Source: Dyadobacter arcticus (lineage in GTDB: Bacteria; Bacteroidota; Bacteroidia; Cytophagales; Spirosomataceae). From it: a stretch of DNA of 64,000 nt. The notes under the pieces were generated by a model, which saw nothing but the letters and a program-made list of their open reading frames with translations, had not been told where the DNA came from and searched no databases. Positions 60,032 through 64,000 of this stretch are shown piece after piece (position 1 is the first letter of the stretch; the number at the start of each line of letters is the position of its first letter). The DNA is taken from the NCBI RefSeq assembly GCF_011762185.1, contig NZ_JAASQJ010000001.1, positions 1,054,001 to 1,118,000 on the forward strand, read 5' to 3'. The translations under genes were made by a program, and so were the position numbers.

Positions 60032-62410
60032 ATGCTGAAAAACTATTTGAAGATAGCGTGGAGGAACCTTGCCAAAAACAAGGTTTTTTCTTTCATCAAC
60101 ATTCTCGGCCTGACCATCGGGACTACCTGTTGTATGATGATTTTTCTTTATATCATGAATGAATTTGGGGTCGACAAATTCCATGCTGATAAAAAGAACA
60201 TTTACCGGGTAATGCGCGGTTTTGATATGAATGGGACTAAATTATCAGTCCCTTATTTGTCCGGCCCCTATGCTCCCGCACTTCTGAACGATTATGCAGG
60301 GTCTATCAAAAAGGCGGTCCGGGTGATGCACAATTATGGGCTTGTTACATTGGGGAATAATTCTTTCAATGAAAAGAAACTATACGTAGTTGACTCTAAC
60401 TTCTTTTCATTTTTTACATTCCCGCTTGTTTCCGGCAACGCCGCTACGGTTTTAAAAGACCCGGCCAGCGTCGTTTTGACGGAGACAGCAGCAAAGAAAT
60501 ATTTTGGTAACCAGGATCCGATCGGCAAGATAGTGGAACTGGATAAATCGCTGAAATTAAAGGTTACTGGTATTGCAAAAGATGTCCCGTCCAACTCCCA
60601 TCTTGACTTTGACATGGTCGTTCCGATTTCAAATTACGCGAACGAGGAATGGATCAAGATCTGGATCAATAACAACAATTTTACTTATGTCTTGCTGAAC
60701 GACAATGTTCAGAAAGCGTCTTTGGAAAAAAGCTTTCCAAAATTCATGGATAAGTATATGGGGAAAGACTTGGCGCGTTTCGGTGCAAAAATGGATCTCT
60801 CGCTCACACCCATGTCTGATATTTATTTCGAACCACATTCTGCTTTTGACAATGTCAAACACGGCGACAAGAAAGTGGTTTACATTTTCCTTTCCATTGC
60901 AGCCCTAATCCTGCTGATCGCCTGTATCAATTTCACCAACCTATCTACCATCCGGGCGGTTGAACGGTCGAAGGAAGTTGGATTGAGAAAAGTGATGGGT
61001 GCCTTACGGAACCATTTGGTATATCAATTCATTGGAGAATCTGTGCTGATCACGCTGATATCATGCTTGCTTTCATTGGGCCTTTTGAAAGTGCTCATGC
61101 CTGTTTATAATCACTTACTAGGTTATAGCCTTACCATTTCCTGGAATGCTGCGCCGCTTTACTTATTCCTGGTCGGGGTGATCATTTGTGTTGGCTTTCT
61201 GGCTGGTAGCTATCCTGCCGTTTTCCTTTCCGGATTTACCCCCATACAAGCTTTAAAAGGCAAGCTGAAGCTGGGAAAAGGAGGATCTTTTTTCAGACAG
61301 ACGCTTGTGGTGGTACAATTTAGCATCTCGGTTTTTCTGGTCATTGGAACGATCATTATCATGAGCCAAATGCGCTATGTCAAAAATATGGAACTGGGTT
61401 ATAACCAGGAACATAGTATCGTTCTGCCGGTTAATAATGATATGTATAATAACAGGCAGGCGTTTAAAAACGAACTTGAGAACCTGGGCAGTGTAGCCTC
61501 GGTGTCGTATATGTCGGGAGAACCCGGTGGGTTTTTTGACATGCATACATTAAAAGCGGAAGGACGGAACGATCTGGTCTGGAAGACGCGTACTGAGTTT
61601 ACAGATTTTGATTATGTCAAAACGTTAGGACTGAAAATAATAGCGGGTAGGGATTTTTCAGGAGCATTTTCTACGGATACCACCGAAGCCGCATTGATCA
61701 ACCGCACCGCTGCAAAATCGCTGGGTTTCACGCCTGAACAAGCCATTGGTAAATGGGTGCAAAATACGATCCGCGATGACAAAAAAAGGCGGATTGTAGG
61801 TGTCATAGAAGATTTTAATTTTCTGTCATTAAAAGAAAAAATGGATGCGCTTGTCATTACGCCAAATGATGATCATCGGGTAGTTGTGATCCGGCTGAAA
61901 TCGGGAAATGTCACTGCGGCACTGGCGGAAGTCAAATCCGCTTTTGCCAAAATTTCAGCTTCCTATCCTTTTGAATACACATTTCTTGATCAGAAATTCG
62001 ATGAGCTTTATAAAACGGATATTCGGCAGCAGACCATTCTGAGCATTTTTGCCGGACTGGCCATCTTCATCGCTTGCCTGGGATTATTTGGTCTGGCATC
62101 ATTCACGGCCACCAAGCGTACCAAAGAGATCGGCGTAAGAAAAGTATTGGGATCTTCGACTCAAGGCATTGTTGTGCTGCTGTCCAGGGAATTATTGAAA
62201 CCAGTGATTTTGGCTACCTGCGTGGCGATTCCGGCTGGTTATTTTGCTATGAACAGCTGGCTGCAAAATTTTTCATACCGTACGCCGATGCACTGGTGGA
62301 TTTTCGCCGTTGCGGCAAGTCTTACAATAGGAATCGCATTGTTCACCATCAGTTTCAAAGCAATCAGGGCCGCATTGATGAATCCAGTGACGTCGTTGAG
62401 GAGCGAATAA
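60032..62410 (+). CDS. FtsX/MacB-type ABC transporter permease, first copy
   Basis: The 792-residue protein has an N-terminal NYLKIAWRNLAKNKVFSFINILGL motif and first membrane helix (about 20-42). A large periplasmic MacB_PCD domain (about 45-285) follows, then a helix group with VYIFLSIAALILLIACINFTNLSTI and SYPAVFLSGFTPIQALKG. A second periplasmic domain comes next, and a second helix group with ERTKEIGVRKVLG-type sequence (TKRTKEIGVRKVLGSS) ends at AALMNPVTSLRSE. The double FtsX layout is the Bacteroidota type. With the ATPase and adaptor it probably forms an efflux or lipoprotein-handling system. Confidence 0.93.
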   Translation: MLKNYLKIAWRNLAKNKVFSFINILGLTIGTTCCMMIFLYIMNEFGVDKFHADKKNIYRVMRGFDMNGTKLSVPYLSGPYAPALLNDYAGSIKKAVRVMHNYGLVTLGNNSFNEKKLYVVDSNFFSFFTFPLVSGNAATVLKDPASVVLTETAAKKYFGNQDPIGKIVELDKSLKLKVTGIAKDVPSNSHLDFDMVVPISNYANEEWIKIWINNNNFTYVLLNDNVQKASLEKSFPKFMDKYMGKDLARFGAKMDLSLTPMSDIYFEPHSAFDNVKHGDKKVVYIFLSIAALILLIACINFTNLSTIRAVERSKEVGLRKVMGALRNHLVYQFIGESVLITLISCLLSLGLLKVLMPVYNHLLGYSLTISWNAAPLYLFLVGVIICVGFLAGSYPAVFLSGFTPIQALKGKLKLGKGGSFFRQTLVVVQFSISVFLVIGTIIIMSQMRYVKNMELGYNQEHSIVLPVNNDMYNNRQAFKNELENLGSVASVSYMSGEPGGFFDMHTLKAEGRNDLVWKTRTEFTDFDYVKTLGLKIIAGRDFSGAFSTDTTEAALINRTAAKSLGFTPEQAIGKWVQNTIRDDKKRRIVGVIEDFNFLSLKEKMDALVITPNDDHRVVVIRLKSGNVTAALAEVKSAFAKISASYPFEYTFLDQKFDELYKTDIRQQTILSIFAGLAIFIACLGLFGLASFTATKRTKEIGVRKVLGSSTQGIVVLLSRELLKPVILATCVAIPAGYFAMNSWLQNFSYRTPMHWWIFAVAASLTIGIALFTISFKAIRAALMNPVTSLRSE

Positions 62411-62417
62411 AAATGTA

Positions 62418-62549
62418 AGTAGGGAAGAAGGGGAAGAAAGGAGGAAAAGGAGGAGGGATAAAAGAAAAAGAATAAAAAACCTCCCTCCTCCCACTCCTCC
62501 CTCCTCCCTTTTCTCCCTCCTCCCTTTTCTCCCTTTTTTCCCTTTTTTA
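62418..62549. repeat. Polypurine/polypyrimidine inverted element A3
   Basis: A purine arm (about 62418-62479, with GGGAAGAAGGGGAAGAAAGG) is followed directly by a pyrimidine arm (about 62480-62549, with CTCCCTCCTCCC repeats). It starts about 8 bp after the first permease stop and ends 3 bp before the ATG of the second permease. The strong potential hairpin may limit read-through between the two permease genes. Confidence 0.8.
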
Positions 62550-62552
62550 TCC

Positions 62553-64000
62553 ATGCTAAAAAACTACCTAAAAATCGCCTGGCGGAACATTCGTAAACAG
62601 AAATTTTACTCGTTCCTGAACATTTTCGGCCTTTCACTGGGATTGGCCAGTTGTCTGCTCATTACGCTTTATGTGGTGGATGAGTTAAGTTTCGACCGCT
62701 CGTTTGATCATGCTGATAGGATTTACCGCGTTAATTCCGACATCAGGTTTGGCGGGGCGGATATGAAACTGGCCGTTGCGCCTGATCCGCTGGCGTTCAC
62801 GATGATGAAGGATTATCCGCAAGTCGAAGCTGCTACCCGGTTGCGGGAAGATGGCAGCGCGCTGGTCAGGCGTAATGGCTCGACGGAAAATTTAAAGGAA
62901 GAATTGGTCGCCTATGCAGATTCAACCTTTTTCAAAGTCTTTTCCGTCCCGCTCGTTTCGGGTGATGCCAGAACGGCTTTGACAAATCCGAATACGATGG
63001 TCATTTCCGAACGGGATGCCAAAAAATATTTCGGTTCAGAAAACCCAATGGGGAAGACGTTGCTGCTTGATAATGAGAGGACTTTCACGATTACCGGGGT
63101 GATGAAGAACATTCCTGATCACTCCCATCTGTCCGACCTGCATATGATGCTGTCCATGAGTACCAATCCGGATAGCAGGGATAATAATTGGGGGAGCCAT
63201 AATTTTCTGACATATTTTCTTTTGAAGGAAGGTGTTGACCAGGCGTCGTTTGAAAAGCATTTTGATACGGTGATTGAAAAATATACCAGTCTTTGGGTGC
63301 GACAGATCATGAACGCTACCATGGCAGAAATGAGGAAATCGGGTAGCTATATCAAATATTCGCTCATTCCTTTGACAGATATCCATCTTCATTCCGATCG
63401 TTCCGCAGAGATCAGTACCAACGGGAACGTTCAGTATGTCTATATTTTTGGCGTCGTTGCGATTTTTCTTCTGGGCATCGCCTGTGTCAATTTTATGAAC
63501 CTGGCAACAGCGCGGTCCGCCAACCGTGCCAAAGAAGTAGGCGTCCGGAAAGCATTGGGCTCGAAACGTTCATATCTGGTCGGGCAGTTTTTGACGGAAG
63601 CCGTTATGCTGAGCTTTTTGTCGCTGATTTTTGGAATTATACTGGCGTACGCTACTTTACCGCTTTTTAATAATCTCGCCAGCAAACAGATCATCTTTCC
63701 ATTTGGAAGCGGCATATTCTGGGCTATTGCGGTATTGACAGGTATTTGCGTCGGCTTATTGGCCGGGAGCTATCCTGCATTTTTCTTGTCGGCTTTCAAA
63801 CCGTTAACGGTATTAAGGGGAGCCATTGAACACAATGGCAAAGGTGGTTATCTGCGTAACTCGCTGGTTGTCTTCCAGTTTATGGTCTCCGTCATGCTGA
63901 TTATCGGTACCGGTGTGATTTATAATCAATTGAATTACATTCAGACAAAAAAACTGGGTTTTGAAAAAGATCAGGTTTTGATCGTGAAAAACGCATACGC
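62553..64000 (+). CDS. FtsX/MacB-type ABC transporter permease, second copy (cut by window edge)
   Basis: The frame opens at ATG 62553 (MLKNYLKIAWRNIRKQK) and remains open to the window end, giving 482 residues of a protein expected to be near 800. It has the same opening as the first copy and a first membrane helix (SFLNIFGLSLGLASCLLITLY). A periplasmic MacB_PCD domain follows, then the helix block VYIFGVVAIFLLGIACVNFMNLATARSANRAKEVGVRKALGS and SYPAFFLSAFKPLTVLRG. It is a diverged tandem paralogue of the first permease. Confidence 0.93.
   Translation, partial: MLKNYLKIAWRNIRKQKFYSFLNIFGLSLGLASCLLITLYVVDELSFDRSFDHADRIYRVNSDIRFGGADMKLAVAPDPLAFTMMKDYPQVEAATRLREDGSALVRRNGSTENLKEELVAYADSTFFKVFSVPLVSGDARTALTNPNTMVISERDAKKYFGSENPMGKTLLLDNERTFTITGVMKNIPDHSHLSDLHMMLSMSTNPDSRDNNWGSHNFLTYFLLKEGVDQASFEKHFDTVIEKYTSLWVRQIMNATMAEMRKSGSYIKYSLIPLTDIHLHSDRSAEISTNGNVQYVYIFGVVAIFLLGIACVNFMNLATARSANRAKEVGVRKALGSKRSYLVGQFLTEAVMLSFLSLIFGIILAYATLPLFNNLASKQIIFPFGSGIFWAIAVLTGICVGLLAGSYPAFFLSAFKPLTVLRGAIEHNGKGGYLRNSLVVFQFMVSVMLIIGTGVIYNQLNYIQTKKLGFEKDQVLIVKNAY

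Noticed and set aside
62239-62637. Minus-strand Lys/Arg/Gly-rich frame across 62239-62637
   Set aside because: It is generated by the purine/pyrimidine element A3 and antisense permease sequence.

Overview
The window looks like chromosomal DNA of a Bacteroidota member of the Cytophagales, most like Dyadobacter or a near relative. This is inferred from gene content: TonB-dependent receptors with an N-terminal carboxypeptidase-like domain, GH92 and GH127 glycosidases, a type IX secretion sorting domain, FtsX/MacB-type ABC permeases with an NtrC-type regulator, LytTR regulation, and the absence of clear Shine-Dalgarno sequences. No rRNA, tRNA, CRISPR array, intact transposase or prophage was seen.

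Layout. 1-7020 is the edge of a surface-polysaccharide locus: the end of a nucleotide-sugar dehydrogenase, an FkbM methyltransferase, a glycosyltransferase, a second methyltransferase, a flippase-like membrane protein, UDP-GlcNAc 2-epimerase, a third methyltransferase-like protein and a GNAT/FemAB-like protein. 7272-14446 holds scattered housekeeping and small genes: a LuxR-type regulator, a TrmH-family RNA methylase, a lysine-rich protein, PgeF, a DinB-like protein, a metallophosphoesterase and an FGGY sugar kinase. 14501-22104 (minus strand) holds a siderophore-type TonB receptor, an aldo/keto reductase - PQQ sugar dehydrogenase - cytochrome c group, and a GH92 alpha-mannosidase. 22315-31184 holds hslU, an esterase, folA, fmt, greA with an attenuator-like leader, a tiny HExxH protein, an M42 peptidase, a radical SAM protein and a NamZ-like lipoprotein. 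31604-40732 holds a LytTR regulator facing, across a palindrome-rich gap, a four-gene set of two tandem DUF4331 proteins, a TPR lipoprotein and a TonB receptor. 40738-47374 holds an ethanolamine-type permease with a phosphodiesterase, an APC permease, a lipoprotein, a histidine kinase and a HAD phosphatase. 47608-53180 holds a decayed vapBC pair, a TonB receptor and stress-type small proteins. 53217-55160 is a GH127 arabinofuranosidase. 55262-64000 is an NtrC-type regulator divergent from a membrane-fusion protein / ABC ATPase / FtsX permease operon that runs off the right edge.

The most interesting signals are non-coding. Two exact TGTCCG-N4-CGAACA boxes, 20 bp apart, sit about 100 bp upstream of a -24/-12-like promoter, between the NtrC-type regulator and the transporter operon. 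Three families of intergenic inverted-repeat elements occur: polypurine/polypyrimidine arms, TTAGCTN heptad arrays and an AGACTTGCCAGG palindrome. Most of them start at, or within about 8 nt of, a stop codon. One purine/pyrimidine element carries a four-helix-bundle gene between its arms, and three elements interrupt the ABC transporter operon. A short leader ORF, a hairpin and an intrinsic terminator precede greA.
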